A DNA stretch of 64,000 nt from Scalesia atractyloides (Eukaryota; Streptophyta; Magnoliopsida; Asterales; Asteraceae), in the NCBI GenBank assembly GCA_947069175.1, contig CAMTDV010000007.1, forward strand, positions 51,355,681 through 51,419,680. The letters are read 5' to 3'. A program made the position numbers and the translations under genes. Shown here one piece after another: positions 11,797 to 22,462 of the stretch (position 1 is its first letter; every line of letters starts with the position of its first letter). A model generated the notes under the pieces. It had not been told where the DNA came from. It worked only from the letters and a program-made list of their open reading frames with translations, and made no database searches.

Positions 11797-12130
11797 GATT
11801 CTCGCTATATTTGGTGTGAATATAGGGTTTCGAATATGTATTGAGAGAGAGAGAAGGAAAATCACGTGAATATAGGGACGTGTGTAATCTCTGATGGTTC
11901 TACGATTGATTTAAAACATGTTAAATGACCGAAATAGCCCTATCCTACTAAAACAATTAAATAAAGAAACACAGATATTACAAGATTGCCATTGACTTAA
12001 TCTCAACCATTAAACACACCCATCGGATAGCCCAGATCGCTTCCTACACTTTACAATAAAAACACGGCGCAGCAACCCTACTATATATACATATATATAT
12101 ATATATATATAATATATATAATACATATAT

Positions 12131-12165
<35 letters not shown>

Positions 12166-12287
12166 GGTTAGGATAAGGTTCATGCGAGAACCACCTTTAT
12201 TGCGAGAACCGCGAGAACCAATGTGAACATATGGCATTAGTGTAAATATGTAACAAAATTTAAATTAGCAGCCCGCCTCCTCCTACT

Positions 12288-12345
<58 letters not shown>

Positions 12346-12868
12346 TTAGGATAAGGTTCATGCGAGAACCACCTTTATTGTGAGAACCGCGAGAACCAAT
12401 GTGAACATATGGCATTAGTGTAAATATGTAACAAAATTTAAATTAGCAGCCCGCCTCCTCCTACTAGACTTCAAACAACAATTAAATCATCTTTTTTATT
12501 CGGTTCACGTCCGACACTACAAAATCTCCAAAATTCGTCATCTCAGTTCACATTCGACACTCCAAAATCTCCAAAATTCGTCATCTCGATCTTACCATTC
12601 ATCGTGTACTCGTCATACAATCGAAATTAGGACAATAAGAACCGAATCATCGATCATATATTTGTCATCTATTCGAAATTAGGGCAATAAGAGCATAATC
12701 ATCGAAGACTGTAACACAATTAGGGAGAATCTGAAGAACAAATGTCCAACGGACTCGCCGCAACCTAGTTATTGTCGGAATATTCAGCATCGATACACCA
12801 TTCCGTGAATTTGTAAGTTTATACACTTTGTTTTGCACTTTAATATGATAACATGACTCTTATCATCG
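12166..12868 (+). mobile_element. Left end of MULE B, truncated, with 178-bp tandem duplication, copy A
   Basis: The terminus GGTTAGGATAAGGTTCATGC with GAGAACCACCTTTATTG occurs at 12166 and again at 12344. The two units carry the same 125 bp and are separated by a (TA)n run. Copy B has a single unit at 59410. The following 400 bp match copy B 59536-59934, then the match ends at 12868 in a MITE TIR. The rest of MULE B is missing here. The duplication may come from slippage or recombination between TA runs. Confidence 0.85.
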
Positions 12869-13240
12869 CTACAAAGTCCAATTTTCCTATAAAGTGTAAA
12901 AATTCATAAAACACCATAATGTTAACCATAAAACACACTCAAAACCCACAGATAACATAGTGAAGATAACTAAAACATCATATTTGTGGGTTTTGCGTTG
13001 CGTTTTGGATGATAAGGCTTTGATTATCGAATGACTAACATTAGTGTGTTTTATGTTGATTATCATATGGTGTTTTATATTCATAGTTAGTTATACGATA
13101 GTGTGTTTGAAGTTTTTAAGGACTGTTAGGGTTTGGATACTGTGTTTTAGTGATCTTCACTATCTTATTTGTGGACTATGAGTGTGTTTTATAACTTTGT
13201 ACACTTTGTAGGAAAAATGGACTTTGTAGTTGAACCCCAC
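12868..13240. mobile_element. MULE-type MITE, family 1, copy 1
   Basis: The right end inverted reads GTGGGGTTCAACTACAAAGT. The left end reads GCTACAAAGTCCAATTTTCC and lacks the first eight or nine terminal bases present in the sister copy at 36675. The interior (TAAAACACACTCAAAACCCA, TTGATTATCGAATGACTAAC) is shared with copies at 20926-21316 and 36675-37037. TGTGTTTTA motifs are frequent, as in MULE A. The truncated left end coincides with the break of the segmental duplication. Confidence 0.85.
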
Positions 13241-13610
13241 CTATGTATATATAATGTGTGTATATCTATAGGTGTGTGTATATATGTATATATATACTAA
13301 TAAAAAAATATAATTCGATCCAATCCGAGCATGTGCAAACCGAGCCGAGCGGACCTTTGCTCATTTACAAACCGAACGAGTAGAACGTCTCATTTACAAC
13401 CAAGCATCAAATCAAATGAACATTTTTCGAACAATTTCCGAACGAACGATTTGAACGGCTCTAATGGTGAAGCACGAAGATATATCTAAATATCTAAATT
13501 TAACAATTTAGACCCGAACATAAATATATTTGATATTTCGTAACACACCCTAACCAAACCTACCACCATAAACCACTCGATTGTATCGCTGTTGAATACC
13601 TGCTCTCAAA
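13241..13610 (+). other. Upstream region of the TRAP-alpha gene
   Basis: This 370-bp stretch starts with a GT/AT-rich run and then has a less AT-rich part (CGAGCCGAGCGGACC, GAACGAACGATTTGAACGG). It should hold the promoter and 5' leader, but I see no clear TATA box or other decisive site. Confidence 0.4.
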
Positions 13611-16600
13611 ATGACGAAAATTAGGGTTTCCTTCTTCATCGCCCTCCTTCTTCTGTCATCTTCATTCTTCATTCAAGGTTCAATCTCATCTCTAATCTAA
13701 ATCCATACGTATCTTCTGATGATATCAATTTTATTCTTAATTATTGTATCCAATCAGTATCATTTGTAGCAACTTATTGTATGATTCTTAATTTTTATAA
13801 TATTATCTTTTAAGTTTCTTAATCTGTTATTGCTGTTGAGTTGTTACTAGAATTTGTGGAGTTATTGAGTTGTAAAAGTAAGCAACTTGCTGTGTACGTT
13901 ACTTGAACTTGATGATTTTTTAGTTATGAATGGATTATTATTTGGTTTAGCTGGATATTGACTATATGTACAGTTTTCAGAATTTAGCATACTTAATTGG
14001 GACATTTGTGGAATTAAATAGGTTTTGTGTAATTTTTGCAGTCTGTTATTATATAATTGTTTTGATTTTGTGTAAAGAAATAGTTTGGGATTAGGCTGCA
14101 CCTGGGAATAAAGTTAATATTGTAAAAGTTTGAGTCTTGTTTTTTAAAGTACTGATTTTTGGTTGAAAATTGTTTTGTTAAATGTGGTGGTTTTTGACAC
14201 TTTTATCTGTAAAATGGGTTGGTTTGGGTTGTGCTTATCTTTAGTGGGTCAAATGGGTGAAGTTAAAGGTAAAAAGGAGACGGGCTAAATGGGTCGAACT
14301 GGTGAAACTTGAAAGTCATGTGAAGTGTATTTAATTACGTGAAAGCCTCTGAATTGATTTGATAAATAAACCTATATTATATTGTAGTGATATACTTCTG
14401 GTACTTGTACATTGCATATTGATAATTTTGGAAGTCAAAAAATGTATAAAAAAATGTTTTCTGCCTGACCCAACCTGAGTTGACCTGTCTTTACCTGTGA
14501 CAAATACTACCTGTTGAGCCATTACACATCCTGCTCATTTCACCCCATCTACTGTTTTGGCGTTGATCATATGTTTATGATTTTATTCTAGAGATTGTGC
14601 TAATCGATGGTGTTGCTCCATAGTTGCCAGGTGTCAGTCTGATTCAGATTCAGAAGATGCCGAACTGGTTGCTGAAACGGTTGAGGAAGGAGGAGATCTC
14701 GGGTTTGTTGGCGATGATGTTCAGGACTTTGGTGGTGGGAATTATAGTCCTGCTCCAGGCGTAGAAACAGTATGTGTTTTCCCAAAAAACGCTGCAAAAA
14801 GTAAGTGAAATTTCCTTTTTTTAAAAAGTCAAAATTAACATTTACTTGCGTATAAATTTTTATTCTTGAAGCATTTTTGTCTCTTGGAAAAAAATCCCTA
14901 ACATATATCTTCTTTATTTCTTTGTCCGCAGCGGTAGTGGCAGGGAAAGAGACGGAAGTCTTAATTGGAATGAAAAATGAGGGTGACGTTTTATTCTCTC
15001 ATTGGTCTTAATTTGTTTCCGATTGTTTAGGGGTCATATTCATACTACCTGTAACAAAACCGATTATAATATGCTACCAAATTGTATAATTGGTGGAATT
15101 ATGTACAAAAATAAAAAAAAATTGGTTTACAAATATATTATTGTTATATATTTTACTTGATGGTAAAGTTAAATTGTCATATTATTAACTTTAATATTTC
15201 ACGAATATATACGAATGAGCATTTTGAAATATCATCTCAAGCAGCAAGATCATGTCCAAACAACATCTCTTGCAATTGTTGTTTATCTGATATTGATGAT
15301 TCACTATCACTTAATTTTCTGTATTTATTTGAGCTTATAATTAGTTATTGGTATGATTTATATTCTTCAGCGCTAGTTGTTATTTTGTATATTAAGCATA
15401 GTGGATCTCACTTTCTTCTGTTGTTTGATGATTAGGTGATCAAACTGTAAAGGTTCTTGCAGTTCATGCTAGTGTTATCTTTCTGCTCAGGTAATACTTA
15501 TTCATGTAAATTTACTTATATACCCTTTGTCTAAACCTAATGTAAGACTCTTTTTACTGCCATTTAAAGTAGCATCTTCTATAACAATAACGCCCTTTTT
15601 GGTCAATTTTTTTAATTTTCTTCAAAAGCAGATTTGCCGAACACTTAAACAACATTTAAATACACATATTCACCCCATATGTATGTTTACATTTTTGTTA
15701 AAAGGTATTTGTTGCTTAAAAGATGTAATAACCTAATTTGTAATTTATCGTCCACATTCTCGACTTTTATGGTGTTTGCCTTAGAAAAATGTTGATTACA
15801 CAGGAATTTGATCTAATTCACATCTTATTTATTTTAACAGGTTTTCAACAATGCATCTATTCCTCCTTTGATTCAAGCTGCTTTCCCTTATATATTCGCT
15901 GTCAGCAAATTCTTACAGGTAGATCCGCCACTTTTGCAGTCGTTCACTACTATTATTAATTAACGGCATTGAATAGGCGGGTTGGGTGACATGTCAAAAA
16001 GGATAACCCCTTTTTTGTTTTATTGAAGGCTGGAACGTTTGATCTTGTTGGAACAATAGTTTATGAGATTGACCAACTACCATATCAAAATACATTCTAC
16101 AATGGTACCATTGAAGTTACTGAAGCCGGTGGTCTAGTCAGCGTCGAGACAGTCTTTCTAGTTTCCCTTGGAATTTCTCTTCTTGTCTTCCTTGGATTGT
16201 GGGTTCGCGGTCAAATACAAAATCTTTCCAAGGTATTATCATGCAGCCTTTTCCAGTTATTTTATTTATCAGTTTTTTTTAATAATCAGAAGTTTTCAAA
16301 TACTCAAAACAAGTGGTTGTTTTGCTGCTTTTTTACTCAGAAAACAAAGAAGGCACCAAAGGTGGAAACTGGAACTCGGAGTGTTGATGCATCTATGGAT
16401 GAATGGTTAGAGGTCGGTATCTCTCACCTAAAAGTTTCATTGAATTTGTCTGTTCTTTGTTATTTTGATAATGCCACAAAGCATCCTTTGTCTTGAATTT
16501 ATAAGTAGTTTATGTGTTAAATATGTGGTAAACTGCGGAAATAAATTAGTTTTATGCTTTCTGAACACTCTACTTTTATTCAGTTCATATCTATTTTAGC

Positions 16601-16780
16601 TATAAATGGGTCAATAATGCTGCCTCTGCTTGTCATGATCTATTTGGATCATCTTGTTTCATTATTATTGTTATTCGAATGTATTTAAGATCTTTGATAA
16701 ATTTTGATGGTTTGATGTGTTTATTTTAGGGAACTGCTTACACTCAATCAAAGGCCAGCAAGTCAAAGAAGAAGAAGTAG
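13611..16780 (+). CDS. Translocon-associated protein subunit alpha (TRAP-alpha); frame uncertain at exon 4/5
   Basis: TRAP-alpha is an ER membrane protein beside the Sec61 translocon that aids import of secretory proteins. I read eight exons: 13611-13677, 14624-14800, 14932-14982, 15436-15490, 15841-15918, 16029-16232, 16341-16412 and 16730-16780. They give a signal peptide (MTKIRVSFFIALLLLSSSFF), an acidic lumenal stretch (SDSDSEDAELVAETVEE), then YSPAPGVETVCVFPKNAAK and VAGKETEVLIGMKNEG. FPYIFAVSKFLQ, GTFDLVGTIVYEID and NGT follow, then one membrane span (TVFLVSLGISLLVFLGLWV) and a basic cytosolic tail ending KSKKKK. About 15 residues normal for plant family members between ASV and FNN are missing. 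Joining exon 4 at its obvious CTCAG/GT donor to exon 5 breaks the frame; a weaker donor at AGT/GT (about 15475) would keep it. The other junctions agree in phase. It is either a recently damaged gene or one with altered splicing. Total about 250 codons, near family length. Confidence 0.85.
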
Positions 16781-17876
16781 AGGTATGTTGTTGTCATGAG
16801 GGAGGAATAGATACTTGTAACTGTTGTAGAATCAGAAAGTAACTTTGGAGATTTTGATATGTCTAGCCTCGTTAAGCACACGTTTAGGCTATTTAATATT
16901 TAACGTACTTATTATATACCATCTTATCTGGCTTGAGATGTCGATTGCAAACAATATGGTGTATTGATAGAAATGTACCTGATATGAAAGCACCACACAA
17001 ACCTAACACAACTCATGAGTTTGGGTCAGTTTCTGGTTGAACCCATGTTTTACTGAACTGGCCGGTTTAAATGTTTCAAAAGAATTGTTATACAAGGATT
17101 GAAAGTGTTCACGTAAAATATAACATGACATGCCTATAAAAAATTAAAAACACTGAAGTCTTATGTGTCAACAGTGTTGGGTTGCTACCGTGAAAGCACA
17201 TATTGATTGCATTTTATCACTTGAACAAATATATGAAGTGTCGAAGCTATGGCTGAGCATATCCTGGTGTGGACAGGTCTAACCGGTGACCCGAACCGAC
17301 GAGCCTGAAATAAACTTCTAGTCTGGTGCTCAATTTTTTATTTGCTAGTTAAGCGATTTTCTAAGAAGCTAGATAAAAGTGACACCAGATCGGAACTTTG
17401 AAGACAAGAAAATGTACGATAAAGCATTCGCAATAATTTTAAACACCGAACAAGTCCTGGATTAAAATGGATGAATGAAAAATACATGTCTACAGTCTCA
17501 TCTAGAGGGTGTGTTACTTATTTGGATGAATGAAAAAGCTCAATAGATTTTGATTAAATTCTAAACATTGGCAGTTCATGGAGTTAAGTTTGCATTTGGA
17601 TTTTAAGAATACGTGTGTTCGATTACAATACTTGGGTTACTCCCGTTAAGTAAACTAATAAGGAAACTATTCGATTTCCATAAATGGGGGCTTCTCAAAT
17701 TTATTGGGTTTCTTCCTGAATTGGTATATAGACAATTACTATTACCTAATGGTGATGGATATGATCGGGCGATTCCATTGGTGACACGATAATACTCCAA
17801 TGGTCCGTCAGTGATCCCAAATTTGCCAGTTCAAATTTTTTTTACTCGATTCCAGTGCTATCTGTTTTGAAATAAA
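16781..17876. other. Downstream of TRAP-alpha: no gene recognised
   Basis: After the stop codon at 16778-16780 the sequence should contain the 3' UTR. A short open stretch on the minus strand (17603-17800) has no recognisable domain. Nothing else is supported here. Confidence 0.5.
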
Positions 17877-18136
17877 CTAGTTTTATATCTCTCGCGTTGC
17901 TACGGGAATGTGCGGTAGGTTGTTCGGTTTTTGAAAGTTGATCGTTTTAAACATTGAATGAAACGTTGTATAAAAAAGAACTTTAAAAACGTTATTTTAC
18001 GAAGATATTAAACCAATATCTGCTAGGTGATTACCTTGTTAAAGTTTAATGGTCGAATTATAAATCGGTTAAAATGGAAAAAAATTAAGTTGATTAAGTT
18101 TAAGGGGTATAAGTGTAAATTGGATAAAGAAAAAAA
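17877..18136 (-). mobile_element. Possible Helitron 3' end, minus strand (a)
   Basis: Read on the minus strand the sequence ends CCCGTAGCAACGCGAG, ten bases, then CTAG followed by T. This resembles degenerate plant Helitron termini (GC-rich hairpin, short spacer, CTAG/T). The hairpin is weak, and no 5' TC end was found. Confidence 0.35.
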
Positions 18137-18144
18137 ATTAAGAA

Positions 18145-19230
18145 GAGTAAAACGTCACAATGGTCCCTGAGTTTATGTCGCTTTTGCCACCTCAGTACAA
18201 AAAATTGTATCTGGGTCCTTAAGGTTTCATTTTTGTTGTCATTTTCATCTAAATCGCTAACTCAATTAAAATGTATCGTTAACTCCCGTGAACGATTTTG
18301 ATAATTCTCAAAACTTAGGGACAATTTTGGCACTTTCCGATATATTCTTTTGTTTTTTAAATTATATAAGATTTATTTTTATCCTTAAATCAAAAGTAAT
18401 AAAAATAATTATAAAAAAATATATAAACACGTATACACACATTGTATATTTGCACACTTATTTTTTTTAATTTTCTTTGTTACATTTAAATAAAAATAAT
18501 AATATGACTGAAGAGAAGGGTGGTACTGATGTTTGGTACAACGGGTTTACGAGAGGATATGAGGTACAAGTGCCGAGATAGACGTGGTGATTGTGGTGGC
18601 AGTATGGTGGTGGTGGTGTTGGAGGTGGAGAGAGAGAATGATAAAAGAGAAAAAATGTGTATGATGTATGTATACAGTAGCAGAGCTTAAACGAAAACTC
18701 AGTGAGGGTCGGACTCTTAAAAAATCTAATATTTTACACTACAAAAAAAATTCAGAAACTTTTGGTAAAACTATCACTTCGAGCAAAAAAATCTGTAGGG
18801 ACCAGGACCCCGTCCCCAATAAAGATTCGTCAACGTGTGTATATATATAAGTATAAATGTGTGTGTATATGTATATATATTTATGGTTAATTTTTTATTT
18901 TTTCTTTTAAAGGAAAAAAAGAAAATTAAAAAAATAAGTGCATATATATACATGTGTACTTATATATTATAATTGTATTTTTTATATTTCAAAATAAAAA
19001 AGAAAATTGAAAAATAAAATAATAAAAAGGTAACTTGCTAAGATAGCCCCTGAGGTTTGGGAATTGCCAAAAATTGTTTATGAGTTAATGGTGTATTTTA
19101 ACCTAGTTAGTGATTTGGATGGAAATGACAACAAAAATGAAACCTTATTGACTAAAATATAAAACGTTTCATATTTGAACCGAGGTGACAAAAGTAACGT
19201 AAACTTAGCAACCATTTTGGTATTTTACTC
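18145..19230. mobile_element. Long-TIR MULE-like element with 9-bp target duplication
   Basis: Both flanks carry AATTAAGAA (18136-18144 and 19231-19239), a 9-bp direct repeat typical of Mutator-like insertions. The termini are GAGTAAAACGTCACAATGGT and, inverted, GAGTAAAATACCAAAATGGT. Inverted similarity runs on for about 180 bp (AAGGTTTCATTTTTGTTGTC in both arms). The centre has a GGTGGTGG-rich patch and AT-rich DNA but no convincing gene. It is a non-autonomous element of a type widespread in plants. Confidence 0.88.
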
Positions 19231-19330
19231 AATTAAGAAAGATAAGATTATTAAACTAAATGGGTGTAAACATAAAAATCACACTAAAACAAAAAAAAAA
19301 CAATAAATCACGACTGTGTTTTAGTATGTA

Positions 19331-19790
19331 CTAGCTTACAAACCTGTGTATTACACAGGTTGAATGACGAAAAAATATAAATTATAAACCTTTATATAAT
19401 CCTTATTAATGAAATGACTTAATAGATTGAATAGTAAAAACAAAAAAACAGTTATATTTTCAGCTATTTAAAATAATTTTCTAAGTTTTCACTTCTCTTT
19501 TAAGATACGAGAATCCATCTTATTATATGACTTAAAAAAGTAATACTAAAAAAATAAAAAATAATGATCATAAAATTGTAACTATTTTGAAAAATAATTA
19601 TAAGTTATGAGGTTATGATAATTGTAATTAAATTCTACTGTGTAAATTAATGATATAATAAATACTTTGATATAAGTACTAATTTTGGATATATGGATCA
19701 TGAGATGAGATATGAATATCATCACAGTATAGAAAATATTACATATTAAAATAAAATCATACTACAACTAAAGTACACGTATAAAAAATA
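19331..19790 (-). mobile_element. Helitron-like 3' end, minus strand (b)
   Basis: On the minus strand AACCTGTGT-AAT-ACACAGGTT forms a perfect 9-bp hairpin. It is followed eight bases later by CTAG and then T at 19330. This fits the Helitron 3' terminus (hairpin 6-12 nt before CTRR, inserted before T). The element would extend rightward, with its 5' end not located. No Rep/helicase coding is seen, so it would be non-autonomous. Confidence 0.55.
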
Positions 19791-20218
19791 GGACTAAAGT
19801 TTTTTAAACTATAATTTTGAGCATGTACAACAACCTCTTTGATTAGTAGTCGATATTTAAGTATTTAAATTAAAACTCGCATGAAAAGTTAGAGTTCTCT
19901 AAGTTCTCACAACTCAATGGTGTAATAAAGTATATATTTAAAAAAATAGGACTAAATTTTTTTAAACTATAATTTTGAGCTTCTACAACAACCTCTTTAA
20001 TAAGTAATCGACATTTAAATATTCAAATTAAAACTCGCATGCCGGAGTTCACTAATTTCTCACAACTCAATGGGGTAATAAATTATACGTTTAAATAAGT
20101 AGGACAAAGTTTTTTAAACTATAATTTTGAGTGTCTAAAATGACCTCTTTAATTAGTAGTCGACATTTAAATATTCAAATTAAAACTCGCATGAAAAGTC
20201 GGAGCTCACTAACTCTTA
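19790..20218. repeat. Tandem array, three units of about 155 bp
   Basis: Units start at 19790, 19948 and 20101 with AGGACTAAAGTTTTTTAAAC and end with AAAACTCGCATG and CTCACAACTCAATGG. Units differ by scattered substitutions. The stretch from 20219 to 20925 is AT-rich, with a partial duplication (TTTGATACATTTATATTAG at about 20417 and 20520) and no gene. Confidence 0.88.
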
Positions 20219-20925
20219 ATCCAAGTATGTATGTCTAAGCATTGTGTTAAATATGGACTTTATTCAAATTTGTGAATATCAAACATGTCGCTATCAAATT
20301 TTACAACTATATCATACATAAAGTAATATAACCATTCCAATATCCGATTGATGTAAAATATATAAAAAAACCCATGTAAAATGCATTTAGCCATATCCGG
20401 AATATGAAAAGTTATTTGATACATTTTTATTAGTTATAGATAATAATTAATTAAATTTGAAATTATATGTTTGATCTCTAACTATATTAATTAATATTAT
20501 ACTATATTACATTATATTATTTGATACATTTATATTAGTTATAGATAACTATTAACTATATTAATTAATATTATACTATATTATATTATATAATAATTCT
20601 TGTATAAGAAAATTAATATGTAATATGTTATTATTAAAAGTGAGAAGGCATTAGAGAGTGACATGTGTATAAAATGATTTTCATTTATTAGTATAGGAAT
20701 AGAAAAATTATAATATAATAATGAGTTGCAAAAATAAAAGGTCGGTTTTCTCGGTTATTCTGTAGTAACCCAATATTTAGAAATTAAAACAATATAATAG
20801 AATTGGAAATCGTAGAATGAAAAAAAAAATAATAATAATAACTTTGTAATAAAAGCCAAACGTTAGTTAAATGCATTCTATTTCAATCTCAATTATCTAC
20901 GAAGTTAAATATGTATCAATAGGCT

Positions 20926-21316
20926 AGGAGTTACCAATAAAGTTTAAATTTTTTAAAAAGTGTAAAAAGTTATAAAATATCAATAATAAAATACACTCAA
21001 AACATACAAATAACAAAATGAAGATTACTAAAACATCATATATGTGGGTTGTATTTTGTGTTTTGGATAATAAGGCTCTGATTATTGAATGACAAACATT
21101 AGTGTGATTTATATTGATTAGCATGTTATTGTTTTATATTCACAGTTCTACGATTGTATGTTTGAAGTTTTTATGGACTATTATGGTTTAAACATGATCT
21201 TTTTGTAGTCTTCACTCTATTATTTGCGGGTTTTAAGTGTGTTTTATGACCGAAATTATAGTGTTTATGACTTTTTACACTTATTAAGGAATTTGTATTT
21301 TGTAGCCGAACCCCAC
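20926..21316. mobile_element. MULE-type MITE, family 1, copy 2
   Basis: The interior is shared with 12868-13240 and 36675-37037 (AATAAAATACACTCAAAAC, GATTATTGAATGACAAACAT, GGGTTTTAAGTGTGTTTTATG). The right terminus inverted is GGGTGGGGTTCGGCTACAAA. The left terminus (GGAGTTACCAATAAAGTTT) is degenerate. This is the most diverged of the three copies. Confidence 0.8.
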
Positions 21317-21523
21317 CCTGCATTAATAATTAGTTACGTTTATTACATATATCCTCCAATCTCAAACTTCAATTACATATTTACCAAGTCAAAAATTAAA
21401 TTAATATTTCCTCTCCTGAAAAATTACATAATTAGCCTTAAAAAAAGTTTTTTTTTCCTTCTGAACCTGGCTTATTACATATCCAAAAAAAAAAAAAAAA
21501 TACATATTTCCCCTTTCTAATCC

Positions 21524-21557
<34 letters not shown>

Positions 21558-22460
21558 TCCTTTTTTCACTGAAAACAATTACATATTCTCCTCTCTAACC
21601 CATATATATTACATATTTCTCCGATTATAATTGATTTAAGGATAGAGCGATAAATCAATAAACTATGTTGATCCACCTTGCCCATTTAGATGACATCAAT
21701 AGTTCATATAAGATTTGAATTTGACTGTTGTATGTTTTTTTTAAGATGACTAAATATTTTAGATACTTACACTTGAAAGAATTTTGAAATTACAGTCTTA
21801 AACTAGTAAGTTGAATGAATGTTTGAACTTGAATATATCTGTCCGTATGTATTTTGTCACTGGGTATAGGTAACATTATAGATAAACTAATATATTGTAT
21901 TTGAAGAGCACATATGTATTCAATCAAGAGGTGAACTAACATATTGTATTTTGTTATTGGGTATTGGAAAAACACATTTTTTTTAAACTCATAGAGAACT
22001 GGTTATCGTCTTTTATTTATATGATTGTGTATAATATCTTGATGGTTGATTCCCTAATGGTTCCGTATAATGAGCAATTGATTTTGAATTTTTGATATCA
22101 TATTTGTACTTCTTAAATTTATGAAATTTATGTTTTTAGCGCAATTGATTATGAACAAGTAAGGATTGCATTTTAATGAAAGTTTGTGTTTTTATTATGA
22201 GTATTATGGTTTTGTTTGTACTCTTTGACAAGAGTAACAAGTAGAAGAATTGTGGAAATAATACATGAATTGAAGAAATATGTAATTGATTGATGATATT
22301 AGAAAGAGGATAAAATGGTCATTCTAATAGTATTTTTAATAAAAATGAGAAATATGTAATATATATGAGTTAGAAAGAGGAAATATGCAATTGTTTTTTT
22401 TATTAGAGGAAATACGTAATAAGCTAGTCTAATAAGGGGAATTATGTAAAAAACCCTTAA
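21317..22460. other. AT-rich intergenic DNA, no gene recognised
   Basis: It contains poly-A and TA runs (for example 21485-21500 and 21533-21555) and repeated TTACATATTTCCC-type phrases. Short ORFs here are low-complexity and show no domain. Confidence 0.5.
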
Positions 22461-22462
22461 AT

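Larger units (their letters stand above)
6791..12082. mobile_element. MULE A: Mutator-like element with FAR1 transposase and Ulp1 protease relics, copy A
   Basis: The left end starts AGTAGGAGTGGCTATAAAGT with CCTACAAAGTGTAAGAAGCC behind it. The right end, read inverted, starts AGTAGGGTTGCTGC with ATTGTAAAGTGTAGGAAGC behind it, giving imperfect TIRs of about 50 bp. The element sits in TA-microsatellite DNA, so a target duplication cannot be read. Inside, a FAR1/MULE transposase relic on the plus strand converges on a Ulp1-like cysteine protease relic on the minus strand. This is the arrangement known for Ulp1-bearing (Kaonashi-type) MULEs. TGTGTTTTA and its complement recur dozens of times in the non-coding parts. 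Confidence 0.8.
1..12868. repeat. Segmental duplication, copy A (left)
   Basis: This segment is repeated almost base for base at 38577-59934. Order and orientation of everything inside are the same. Differences are mostly single-base indels in homopolymers, TA-microsatellite lengths and a few substitutions. Copy A begins at the window edge, so its true left end is unknown. Its right end is abrupt: at about 12868 the match to copy B stops inside the TIR of a small MITE. Copy A alone has a 178-bp tandem duplication at 12166-12470. It lacks the LTR retrotransposon found in copy B. Confidence 0.95.

Noticed and set aside
17603..17800. Minus-strand ORF of 65 codons of non-biased composition
   Set aside because: It reads like normal protein but I could not recognise a family, and no flanking exons are evident. 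A protein search would decide.
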